Assembly: GCA_002695185.1 (NCBI GenBank)
Contig: NZOF01000090.1
Location: 1 to 22,002 of the forward strand
Direction of reading: 5' to 3'
Length of the DNA: 22,002 bases
From: Erythrobacter sp.
GTDB lineage: Bacteria > Pseudomonadota > Alphaproteobacteria > Sphingomonadales > Sphingomonadaceae
How positions within the stretch are numbered: position 1 is the first letter of the stretch; each line of letters starts with the position of its first letter. The position numbers and the translations under genes were made by a program. The notes below the pieces were generated by a model. That model was not told the DNA's origin. It saw only the letters and a program-made list of their open reading frames with translations, and ran no database searches. Shown here one piece after another: positions 13,586 through 21,232 of the stretch.

Positions 13586-15243
13586 GGTATGACAGGCGAG
13601 ACCGGCGGCGCATCGGCCGCTTCCTCGAAATCGCGCGGCGGGCCGTCAGGTAGCCCCCACCAGGCAACGATAAGTCCAAAGCCTACGACAGCCATCGTGT
13701 ACCACAGTCCCGCGTAGACATCTCCGGTTCGTGCCACGATGATGCCTGCGATCAGCGGCAGAAAACCGCCAAGGTAACCGGCGCCGATATGATAGGGGAT
13801 GGACATGGAACTGTATCGTATTCTGGCGGGGAACATCTCGCACAGCAAGGCTGCAACCGATCCATAGGTAAGCGCGGACAGCATGCCGCATACAAGCAAT
13901 AGCGCACCGATGCCGAGAAGGTTCATCAGCGGCGGCGTTTGTCTTGCAAAGTCGAACCCTCTGGCACTCAGGGCATCCTGCAGCCCGTCCCGCCGCGCCG
14001 CGGCGTCTCCCGCCCAATTGGCACCGAGGGCAATCTCCTCGCCACCAACCGTAAGCCTGAGCTTTTCAGCGTCTTCAACATCATACGCCACACCGCTCGC
14101 AGTCAGCGTTTCCAAAAGTTTTCCGCACCCACTCTGATCGCGATCGAACAGCTCGGCGAAGGGATCGGTGGTGCAGTTCTGCCCGCTCACAACCACCGGA
14201 TTATCCCTCGCCGCCTGTGCCAGACCCGGATTGGCGAGACTTCCCATTCCCCAGAAGATCGGAAAGAGTAGCGCGAGAGCAGCGATTGCGCCGATAACGA
14301 TCGGCTTCTTGCGCCCCACCCTGTCCGACCATTTGCCGATAACGACGTAGAAGCTCATCGAGATCAGGCCAGCGATGAGCAGGATCCATTCAACAGTGGT
14401 CTCGTCTACGCGCATGTCGCGTCGCAGGAAGCTCAGCGATGAAAAGAACGCGGTGTACCAGATGGTGGTGAGCACCCCTGTAATGCCGAACAGGGCGACG
14501 AAAATCCGCTTTGGGTTACCGGGATAAGTCAGGCTTTCCTTGAAGGGGTTTGCACTGGTTTCGCCCGCTTCTTTCATGGCCTGAAATACCGGGCTTTCAG
14601 ACAGCTTGAGCCGCATCCAGAGCGAGATGGCAAGCAGCGCGATCGATAAGAGGAACGGCACGCGCCAGCCCCATTCCGCAAAGTCTTCCGCCGGTATGAT
14701 CGCCCGGCATGCGAGCACTACGATGATCGAGAGGACAAATCCGCCGACCACGCTCGCCTGGATAAAGCTGGTATAGAAACCTCGCTTTTCCGGGGGCGCA
14801 TGCTCGGCGACGTAAATCGCCGCGCCGCCATATTCGCCGCCCAGGGCGAGACCCTGAAGGATGCGTAACCCGATCACGATGATGGGGGCGGCGATACCGA
14901 TGCTCGCCGCGCCAGGGATCATCCCGACGCCTGCGGTCGCAATTCCCATCAGAGTTACGGTAACGAGAAAGGTGTATTTGCGGCCCAATCGATCGCCGAG
15001 AAAGCCGAACAGAATGGCGCCCAGCGGTCGAAAGCCGAAGCCCACGGCGAAGCCTGCCCAGACCAACAGGATCTGCAGAGTTTCGTTTCCACTGGGGAAG
15101 AAGGCTGCACCGATCAGCCCGGCAAGAGTGCCGTAGATGAAGAAATCGTACCATTCGAAAATAGTACCCGCACTGCTAGCCGCGATGACGAGGCGAATTT
15201 CCTTGTCGGTCGGCTCCCTCTGGGCGGCAACTGCGCCTGTCAT
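13582..15243 (-). CDS. MFS transporter, metabolite:H+ symporter type, with large periplasmic insert
   Basis: Inner-membrane major facilitator of the MHS (ProP/ShiA-like) group, 553 residues with 12 predicted segments. The N-terminus SSAGTIFEWYDFFIYGTL is typical of MHS symporters. GFLGDRLGRKYTF at about 81-93 is the loop 2-3 signature A, and GKWSDRVGRKKP at 303-314 is its repeat in the second half. Between segments 9 and 10 (about residues 336-438) there is a roughly 100-residue polar insert predicted to face the periplasm, with Cys357 and Cys373. Most MHS transporters are about 430-500 residues, so the insert accounts for the extra length. It starts 34 bases after the IscU-like gene and overlaps alr by four bases. 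Likely substrate is a small organic or amino acid; not determinable here. Confidence 0.88.
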   Translation of the reverse strand: MTGAVAAQREPTDKEIRLVIAASSAGTIFEWYDFFIYGTLAGLIGAAFFPSGNETLQILLVWAGFAVGFGFRPLGAILFGFLGDRLGRKYTFLVTVTLMGIATAGVGMIPGAASIGIAAPIIVIGLRILQGLALGGEYGGAAIYVAEHAPPEKRGFYTSFIQASVVGGFVLSIIVVLACRAIIPAEDFAEWGWRVPFLLSIALLAISLWMRLKLSESPVFQAMKEAGETSANPFKESLTYPGNPKRIFVALFGITGVLTTIWYTAFFSSLSFLRRDMRVDETTVEWILLIAGLISMSFYVVIGKWSDRVGRKKPIVIGAIAALALLFPIFWGMGSLANPGLAQAARDNPVVVSGQNCTTDPFAELFDRDQSGCGKLLETLTASGVAYDVEDAEKLRLTVGGEEIALGANWAGDAAARRDGLQDALSARGFDFARQTPPLMNLLGIGALLLVCGMLSALTYGSVAALLCEMFPARIRYSSMSIPYHIGAGYLGGFLPLIAGIIVARTGDVYAGLWYTMAVVGFGLIVAWWGLPDGPPRDFEEAADAPPVSPVIP

Positions 15244-15277
15244 TCTTCACCCTCTCCCTGAGACTTGAAAGGGCGGT

Positions 15278-15706
15278 CTAGCGCTGGTCGTCGGACTTGG
15301 AAAGCGCGTCCAGGGCAGCGTGCCAGGGGAGCAGGATTGCCCCGTGGCGACCGGGAAATTCCCGCGCAACCTCGATTTTGTCGAGATCGGGCCATGATGG
15401 CAGCGGGCCATTTTCACTTAACCAGCTATTGAGCGAAGCAAGCGTATCCGCAATTTCCGACTGCGATCGTCCTTCGGCATGCCGGAGGAAAATGGCCGCA
15501 GCACCCTGTCCAACCGCACAGGCCTGCGCTTGTAATCCCACATTGGACATTCCCGGAAAACTGGAGATCCGGATCACGCTTCCACAGCTACGTGAGCGCG
15601 CTTGCCCTTTGAGAGGCGCGGTTTCATCATATGGTTTGCCTGCGAGTTCGACTGCCAGAGCCAGCAGGTCAGGCGTATATAAAGCACCTTTTGGGCTTTC
15701 GCTCAT
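15278..15706 (-). CDS. NifU/IscU N-terminal-like Fe-S scaffold protein, atypical
   Basis: A 142-residue protein of the IscU/NifU N-terminal family, which normally assembles Fe-S clusters on three cysteines and an aspartate. The first ligand region is SRSCGSVIRI (Cys41), where IscU has CGD, so the Asp is Ser43. The second is LQAQACAVGQGAAAIF (Cys63). In the third, IscU has HC but this protein has GRHGAILLPW, keeping His121 and losing the cysteine. It therefore retains two of three cysteines. It starts five bases after the cvpA stop and precedes the MFS gene, and no iscS or other Fe-S assembly gene is nearby. It may be a divergent scaffold or a non-catalytic homologue. Fold assignment is good; cluster assembly is doubtful. 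Confidence 0.8.
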   Translation of the reverse strand: MSESPKGALYTPDLLALAVELAGKPYDETAPLKGQARSRSCGSVIRISSFPGMSNVGLQAQACAVGQGAAAIFLRHAEGRSQSEIADTLASLNSWLSENGPLPSWPDLDKIEVAREFPGRHGAILLPWHAALDALSKSDDQR

Positions 15707-15711
15707 CCTGA

Positions 15712-16245
15712 TTAGGCTCCGGCATCTGAATTATCGCTGCTTTCTTCACGTAGCTTGGCGCGCCGCTGCGCGAGCACTTCCACCATCGAGCGCGATCCGG
15801 AATCGATCAGTTCATAGCTATGAGCGGTTGTCATCCATGTGGGCCGCCCGCGATAATCCCATACGGAATCGTAACCCAGGACAAGCACCGAGAAGGCGAT
15901 GATCACGATGATGAGGCCCTTCAGGGCACCAAAACCGAAACCGAGAACGCGGTCAATCGGTCCGAGCAGCGAGCCGCGTGACGCCCTGCCGACATTGTTC
16001 GCGATGACCTTCATGGCCGCGTAGGGGATGAGCAAAAGAAAGGTAAAAGCCAGGACCGAGGTGGTGACGTTGGCGCCAATGAAATCCTGTAGCTGAACGG
16101 TCAACGGCGTATGCAGATAGCGAATAGCGAGGGCTGCAAGGATCCAGGCCCCCAAGGACAGAACTTCCTGCAGAAAGCCCCGCAGGAACCCACCAATGGC
16201 AGCTACGCCAACAATCAGCAGAACAAGAAGATCGAAACCCGTCAT
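15712..16245 (-). CDS. cvpA: CvpA family inner-membrane protein
   Basis: CvpA (colicin V production) family protein, an inner-membrane protein linked to purF-region genes, envelope stress and bile tolerance in enterobacteria. The molecular function is not settled. The 177-residue product has four hydrophobic segments at roughly residues 5-25, 30-45, 60-85 and 100-125. The family pattern is MTGFDLLVLLIVGVAAIGGF, GFLQEVLSLGAWILA, and LLGPIDRVLGFGFGALKGLI. A cytoplasmic or periplasmic tail of about 50 polar residues follows. AAAGGG precedes the start at 16245. It follows radA by 34 bases and abuts the IscU-like gene, so the three are probably one transcript. Adjacency of radA and cvpA is common in alphaproteobacteria. 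Confidence 0.93.
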   Translation of the reverse strand: MTGFDLLVLLIVGVAAIGGFLRGFLQEVLSLGAWILAALAIRYLHTPLTVQLQDFIGANVTTSVLAFTFLLLIPYAAMKVIANNVGRASRGSLLGPIDRVLGFGFGALKGLIIVIIAFSVLVLGYDSVWDYRGRPTWMTTAHSYELIDSGSRSMVEVLAQRRAKLREESSDNSDAGA

Positions 16246-16279
16246 ACCGGCCCTTTAACCCCAAGAACTGAGCGGTTTA

Positions 16280-17644
16280 TTAACTGCTCATCACCCGGTC
16301 AACGAGGTTCGCCAATTGTCCCAAGCCTTCATAGCGCAGCTTTGAGGCGCTATTCTTCGGATCAGCGGGACCGTAACCACGATCGAAACCGAGCTTTGCC
16401 GCTTCTCGGAGGCGCACTCCGCCGTGGGCGACAGGGCGGACTTCGCCAGCAAGGCTTACTTCGCCCAGCCACACGCTGCGTTCCGGTAGAGCTTTGTCTG
16501 CCAACGCGCTGACCAGAGCGGCAGCCACGGCCAGATCGGCTGCCGGGTCGGAGAGGCGATAACCGCCGGCGACATTGAGATAGACCTCGGCCGAACTGAA
16601 GGAGAGGCCGCAGCGCGATTCAAGAACCGCAAGCAGCATCGCCAACCGCCCATTGTCCCAGCCGACCACAGCTCGGCGAGGGGTCGCACCCGATTGCAAT
16701 CGGACGATCAGAGCCTGAATTTCCACTAGTACCGGGCGAGTTCCTTCCATGGCGGGAAAGACCGAACTACCGGCCATAGGTTGCTCACGCCCGGACAGGA
16801 AAAGCATCGAAGGGTTTTCGACTTCTTCCAGCCCTTCCCCTTCCATCGAGAAGACACCGATCTCGTCGACCGCGCCGAAGCGGTTCTTGAGCGCTCGCAG
16901 AATACGGTATTGATGGCTGCGCTCCCCTTCGAAGCTCATGACCACGTCGACCATGTGCTCGAGCACGCGAGGGCCAGCGATATTGCCATCCTTGGTCACG
17001 TGACCGACCAGCACCAGCGCAACACCATTTTCTTTGGCATAGCGGATTAGTTCGAATGCACAGCCGCGGACCTGGCTGACCGTCCCCGGCGCGCCCTCGA
17101 TCGTGTCGGAATGCATCGTCTGGATGGAGTCGATGACCAGGAACTTCGGCGTTTCCATCTGACCCAGTGTCGTCAGAATATCGCGGACGCCGGTGGCCGC
17201 AGCCAGCTTCACTGGCGCATCGGAAAGACCCAGCCGCGCAGCGCGCATTCGAACCTGCCCTGAAGCCTCCTCGCCGCTGACGTAAGCAACACTATGTCCT
17301 TCGCGGGCGACCTTTGCCGCGGCCTGAAGCAGCAATGTCGACTTCCCGATGCCCGGATCGCCGCCCATGAGGATAGCGCTGCCGGGTACCAACCCGCCGC
17401 CCAGAGCACGGTCGAACTCTGCAAGGCCGGTCTTCTGGCGAACGGGCATTTCGCCGGGTTTGTCCAGATCTACGAACTCTACTGCCCTGCCGCCACTCGA
17501 CAGATCGTGTTTGAGCGAGAAAACGGTCGCGGGCGCTTCTTCGACCAGCGTGTTCCATTCAGCGCAATCGGCGCATTGCCCCTGCCAGCGGTGGGACACC
17601 GATCCGCACGCCTGGCAGATATAGCGTTTCTTCGGCTTGGCCAT
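16280..17644 (-). CDS. radA: DNA repair protein RadA (Sms)
   Basis: RecA-like ATPase that promotes branch migration and processing of recombination intermediates, with helicase activity on D-loops. The 454-residue product has an N-terminal zinc finger with Cys10, Cys13, Cys24 and Cys27, a Walker A GGDPGIGKST at 94-103, a Walker B FLVIDSIQT at 168-176, the RadA-specific KNRFG motif at 253-257, and a C-terminal Lon-protease-like domain (from about 280, including VYLNVAGGYRLSDPAADLAV) without a protease site. Length is standard. The start at 17644 has only a weak ribosome-binding site. A GAAC-N7-GAAC LexA-type element lies 17-31 bases upstream, suggesting SOS control. It heads the run radA-cvpA-IscU-like. 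Confidence 0.96.
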   Translation of the reverse strand: MAKPKKRYICQACGSVSHRWQGQCADCAEWNTLVEEAPATVFSLKHDLSSGGRAVEFVDLDKPGEMPVRQKTGLAEFDRALGGGLVPGSAILMGGDPGIGKSTLLLQAAAKVAREGHSVAYVSGEEASGQVRMRAARLGLSDAPVKLAAATGVRDILTTLGQMETPKFLVIDSIQTMHSDTIEGAPGTVSQVRGCAFELIRYAKENGVALVLVGHVTKDGNIAGPRVLEHMVDVVMSFEGERSHQYRILRALKNRFGAVDEIGVFSMEGEGLEEVENPSMLFLSGREQPMAGSSVFPAMEGTRPVLVEIQALIVRLQSGATPRRAVVGWDNGRLAMLLAVLESRCGLSFSSAEVYLNVAGGYRLSDPAADLAVAAALVSALADKALPERSVWLGEVSLAGEVRPVAHGGVRLREAAKLGFDRGYGPADPKNSASKLRYEGLGQLANLVDRVMSS

Positions 17645-17660
17645 GGCCGTTCAACTAACA

Positions 17661-17675
17661 GAACATTTCCGGAAC
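17661..17675. promoter_or_regulatory. Candidate LexA (SOS) box, GAAC-N7-GAAC
   Basis: GAACATTTCCGGAAC is an exact match to the direct-repeat LexA site of alphaproteobacteria (GTTC-N7-GTTC on the minus strand). It lies in the 72-base divergent gap, 17-31 bases before the radA start and 41 bases before the patatin start. Eight fixed bases give a chance expectation of roughly 0.7 per window of this size over both orientations. Its placement at a DNA repair gene is what makes it credible. Confidence 0.55.
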
Positions 17676-17716
17676 GCAATTGCTTTCCCGTGCGGTACTG
17701 TGCACAAGCAATAGCG

Positions 17717-20035
17717 ATGCGGCAAAAGGAACTCAGGATCGCGCTCGTCTGCTATGGCGGCGTCAGTCTGGCCGTCTACATGCATGGTGTCACGCGCGAA
17801 CTATGGCAGCTCGCGCGGGCAAGCCGCGACTTTCATGCCTCTTCCGGTGATCGAGGCGGCGTCCACCAGGTCTACCGTGATCTCCTGCGCCAGGTAGAAG
17901 AGGATGGCGCACTGCGTCTGCGCATAATTCCCGACATCATGAGTGGAGCAAGCGCTGGGGGCATTAATGCGATTTTCCTCGCGCAGGCGATTTATTCAGG
18001 ACAAAGTCTTGAGCCGCTAACGGACCTTTGGCTGGAGATGGCTGATGTCGATCGGCTGACCGATCCGGGCGCGAAACTGCGCTGGAGAGGCGGGAAAATT
18101 TGGGCTCAGCCGCTCGCTTCCTGGCTTCTCAATCGCCCGGGTAACGAAATATCGAGTGAGGTTGCACCCGAAACGCGCGACGAAGTGCGGCGCAAGGTAT
18201 CGCATTTGATCAGGGGCCGCTGGTTTGAACCTCCCTTTTCCGGTCTCGGTTTCTCGCGCCTGCTCGAACAGGCGCTTACGGCCATGGCCGCTACCAAAAT
18301 CGAAGCACCCTTGCTTCCGCCTAACCACCCCCTCGATCTTTTTGTCACGGCGACCGACTTCTACGGCTATCTGGAATTGCTGCGGCTGCACAGTCCGGAG
18401 GTGGTCGAAGATACCGAGCACAGGCTGCCGATCGCGATCAGGCGCAAAACCCCGTCTGCTGGCGGGCAGAATCTTGCCGATACTCTTGAGCTCGTGATGT
18501 CGGCGCGGGCCACCGCTAGCTTTCCCGGAGCGTTCCCTCCCCTGCGGCTTGATGAAATCGATCGCCTCGCGGATGAGACCGGGCGGAAATGGGAGGGACG
18601 CGATGCGTTTCTGGAGCGGATCATGCCCGTGCATGTGATGCATGGCGATACCGAGAAGGTTTCACTGATCGACGGATCGGTACTGGTGAACAAGCCGTTC
18701 GGCGGCGCGATGGCGGCTCTTCGCGGGCGCCCTGCCCAGCGCGAAGTCGACCGGCGCTTTGTCTACGTAGATCCGCGACCCGATCGATATGCGCATCGGC
18801 GCGACATGGAAGCGGGGGAAGTGGGCTTCTTCTCTGCCATTTTCGGATCGCTCTCCACAATCCCGCGCGAACAACCTATCCGTGACAATCTTGAGCAGCT
18901 TGAAGAACAGAGCCGCGAGGCCGAGCGCCTTTCGCGCATCGTTGCGGCGCTGCGACCAGATGTCGAGAGCGCGGTCGACCGACTGTTCGGTCGCACACTG
19001 TTCCTCGACAGGCCTACGGTAAAGCGGCTGAAGAACTGGCGTCAGAAAGCCCAAGATGCTGCGGCGAACCAGGCTGGCTATGCTTTTCATGCTTATGCGC
19101 AGGCGAAGCTGAGCGGGATCGTGTCCCGGATTGCCGGGCTGGTCTGGGATGCAGCGCCTGCGCTGCACCTGCCGGATGCTGCGCCTATCGAAGCCGCCAT
19201 CCGGCGCGAACTGGCTCAGCGTGGGTTATCGAGCCTTTCGGCCCCCTCGGGAGGCGCAACAGATGAAGCGATCACTTTTCTGCGGGAGCATGATATCGGT
19301 TTCCGCATCCGGCGCCTTCGATTGCTGGCGCGACGTCTGGCCAGGGATTGGGAAGCCGATCCCGAAATTTCAGACGAGGCGCTAGAGGTTGGCCGGGACG
19401 CGATATTCAAGATCATGGCGCTTTATTTCGAAAAGGAAGGCGCGGCCTCATTGGGAGACGAGTTTGCCGCCGTTGCTCAAGATGTTCTGGCCGAGCCGGG
19501 CGCCGTACTCGATTTCATCGAGCAGCGGCGCCTGCTGATTGAGACCGATAATCAGGCAGAAGAAATGCTGGCGGAGACGCTTGAGCCTATGCCGGCCAAT
19601 CTCAAACGGCGGATGCTATTCGCTTATCTGGGGTTTCCATTTTACGATGTCGCAACGCTACCCTTGCTGCGCAACGAAGGGCTAACAGAGTTCGATCCGG
19701 TCAAGGTCGACCGGATCAGTCCCGACGATGCGAAAAGCATTCGCGACGGGGGCACCCGGGCAACCTTACGTGGTGTGGAGTTCTATAATTTCGGCGCATT
19801 CTTCAGCCGAGCCTATCGCGAAAACGATTACTTGTGGGGCCGCCTACATGGGGCGGAGAGAATGATCGACCTGGTCCTGTCCACTGCGGGTCAGTTGGAA
19901 GATTTGCGGACCTCACGCACGTTCAAACGCCGCGCCTTCCTTGCCATACTTGACGAAGAAGACGCGGCGAAGCGTTGCGGGGCGAGACTCCTCAACCAAA
20001 TCAGAAGCGAGGTGAAGGAACGCCTCGCCGATTGA
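17717..20035 (+). CDS. Patatin-like phospholipase with C-terminal DUF3376
   Basis: A 772-residue patatin-related protein, probably a lipid acyl hydrolase. The N-terminal catalytic domain opens with the oxyanion-hole region LVCYGGVSLAVYMHGV (11-25). It contains the nucleophile elbow GASAG with Ser79, and the dyad aspartate lies in LIDGSVLVNKPFGG (Asp319). The middle (about 390-620) is helical and charged. The end, RRMLFAYLGFPFYDVATLP through GVEFYNFGAFFSRAYRENDY, matches what I recall of the DUF3376 domain paired with patatin in this long family. No signal peptide is apparent. The start at 17717 fits the usual MRQKELRIALVCYGG opening; upstream codons are antisense to radA. It lacks a clear ribosome-binding site. 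Divergent from radA; its TGA abuts the dnaJ stop. Substrate unknown. Confidence 0.9.
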   Translation: MRQKELRIALVCYGGVSLAVYMHGVTRELWQLARASRDFHASSGDRGGVHQVYRDLLRQVEEDGALRLRIIPDIMSGASAGGINAIFLAQAIYSGQSLEPLTDLWLEMADVDRLTDPGAKLRWRGGKIWAQPLASWLLNRPGNEISSEVAPETRDEVRRKVSHLIRGRWFEPPFSGLGFSRLLEQALTAMAATKIEAPLLPPNHPLDLFVTATDFYGYLELLRLHSPEVVEDTEHRLPIAIRRKTPSAGGQNLADTLELVMSARATASFPGAFPPLRLDEIDRLADETGRKWEGRDAFLERIMPVHVMHGDTEKVSLIDGSVLVNKPFGGAMAALRGRPAQREVDRRFVYVDPRPDRYAHRRDMEAGEVGFFSAIFGSLSTIPREQPIRDNLEQLEEQSREAERLSRIVAALRPDVESAVDRLFGRTLFLDRPTVKRLKNWRQKAQDAAANQAGYAFHAYAQAKLSGIVSRIAGLVWDAAPALHLPDAAPIEAAIRRELAQRGLSSLSAPSGGATDEAITFLREHDIGFRIRRLRLLARRLARDWEADPEISDEALEVGRDAIFKIMALYFEKEGAASLGDEFAAVAQDVLAEPGAVLDFIEQRRLLIETDNQAEEMLAETLEPMPANLKRRMLFAYLGFPFYDVATLPLLRNEGLTEFDPVKVDRISPDDAKSIRDGGTRATLRGVEFYNFGAFFSRAYRENDYLWGRLHGAERMIDLVLSTAGQLEDLRTSRTFKRRAFLAILDEEDAAKRCGARLLNQIRSEVKERLAD

Positions 20036-21160
20036 TCAGGCGCCAAACGCCGTCTTGATCTTTTCAAAAAAGCCTTGGCTTTGCGGACATTCGTCGCCCG
20101 TTTCCAGTTCCTGGAACTGCTCCAGCAGAGCGCGCTGTTCCTTGGAGAGCCTGGTAGGCGTTTCGACCGCGATCTCTACGACCATATCACCCCGCCCACG
20201 TCCTTGAAGGACAGGCATGCCTGCGCCGCGTTGGCGCAATTGCTTACCCGACTGAATACCGGCGGGGATTTCGAGAGTCAGTTCTTCTCCATCCAGGCCG
20301 GGGATCTCGATCGATCCACCCAGCGCTGCTTTGGTAAAGCTGATCGGAACGCGCGTTGCCAGCGTCGTGCCTTCACGCTGGAATATCTCGTGAGGCTTCA
20401 CGTGTACAAAGATGTAAAGGTCTCCCGAGGGAGCACCGCGAGGCCCTGCCTCGCCCTTGCCGGAAAGCCGTATCCTCGTCCCGGTATCTACGCCGGGAGG
20501 AATGTCGACTTCGAGCTTCTGCGGAACGTCGATCCGCCCTTCGCCGCGGCAGTCGCGACAGGGTGAAGTAATGACTTCGCCCGCACCGTGACAATTGGGA
20601 CATGGGCGTTCGACTACGAAAAAGCCCTGTTTTGCGCGAACATTACCCTGCCCGCCGCACAGGTTGCAGGTCCGCGCATGCGTCCCGGGCTGTGCGCCCG
20701 ATCCGTGACAGGTGTCGCAGGACTTGCTGACCTCAATTTCGATTTCGGTGGATTTGCCATGAAAGGCCTCTTCCAGCCCGATCTGCATGTCATAGCGCAG
20801 ATCGGCTCCACGGCGCGGACGCGCACGGCCACCGGCACCGCCGCCAAAGGCAGACCCGAAAATCGTCTCGAATATATCGCCAATATCGCCGAAGTCGGCA
20901 TTACCATGCGCGCCTCCGGGGCCACCGTTCTGAAAAGCGGCGTGGCCATACTGATCATAGGCAGCGCGCTTCTGCGGATCCTTGAGACAGTCGTAAGCGA
21001 CGCTGATCGCCTTGAACTTGTTCTCGCTTTCGGTGCACCCCGGATTGCGATCCGGATGATGCTTCATCGCAAGCTTGCGATAGGCGCTCTTGATGGTGGC
21101 GCCGTCTGCATCACGGCTGACGCCAAGCACTTCGTAAAAATCGATTTCGGTAGCTGACAT
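20036..21160 (-). CDS. dnaJ: Chaperone protein DnaJ (Hsp40)
   Basis: Type I Hsp40 co-chaperone that delivers unfolded substrates to DnaK and stimulates its ATPase. The 374-residue product has a J domain at about 7-72 with HPD at 35-37, a Gly/Phe-rich segment at about 76-112, four zinc-finger CxxC repeats (Cys148/151, 165/168, 187/190, 201/204), and the C-terminal substrate-binding domains (LEVDIPPGVDTGTRIRLSGK onward). Length is normal. The start at 21160 gives MSATEIDFYEVLGVSRDADG and has GGGGAAAG just upstream; a ten-codon extension was rejected. It follows dnaK by 72 bases, with a hairpin between. Its stop directly touches the convergent patatin stop, leaving no spacer for a terminator. 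Confidence 0.97.
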   Translation of the reverse strand: MSATEIDFYEVLGVSRDADGATIKSAYRKLAMKHHPDRNPGCTESENKFKAISVAYDCLKDPQKRAAYDQYGHAAFQNGGPGGAHGNADFGDIGDIFETIFGSAFGGGAGGRARPRRGADLRYDMQIGLEEAFHGKSTEIEIEVSKSCDTCHGSGAQPGTHARTCNLCGGQGNVRAKQGFFVVERPCPNCHGAGEVITSPCRDCRGEGRIDVPQKLEVDIPPGVDTGTRIRLSGKGEAGPRGAPSGDLYIFVHVKPHEIFQREGTTLATRVPISFTKAALGGSIEIPGLDGEELTLEIPAGIQSGKQLRQRGAGMPVLQGRGRGDMVVEIAVETPTRLSKEQRALLEQFQELETGDECPQSQGFFEKIKTAFGA

Positions 21161-21181
21161 AACTTTCCCCGCCCTAAAACT

Positions 21182-21214
21182 TACCCCCACCGGAGCTTGG
21201 CACCGGCGGGGGTA
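21182..21214 (-). terminator. Intercistronic hairpin between dnaK and dnaJ
   Basis: In the minus-strand transcript two 12-base arms (21203-21214 and 21182-21193) pair fully, with one G-U wobble, around a 9-nt loop. Downstream is AAGTTTTAG, a weak T-run. It lies 19 bases after the dnaK stop and 21 bases before the dnaJ start. It could act as a partial terminator lowering dnaJ relative to dnaK, or as a 3'-end stabiliser of dnaK mRNA. Confidence 0.65.
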
Positions 21215-21232
21215 TGGTTTTCATGAGGCGTC

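Noticed and set aside
17294..17716. N-terminal extension of the patatin frame into radA
   Set aside because: The extension is antisense to radA; family similarity begins at the Met encoded at 17717.
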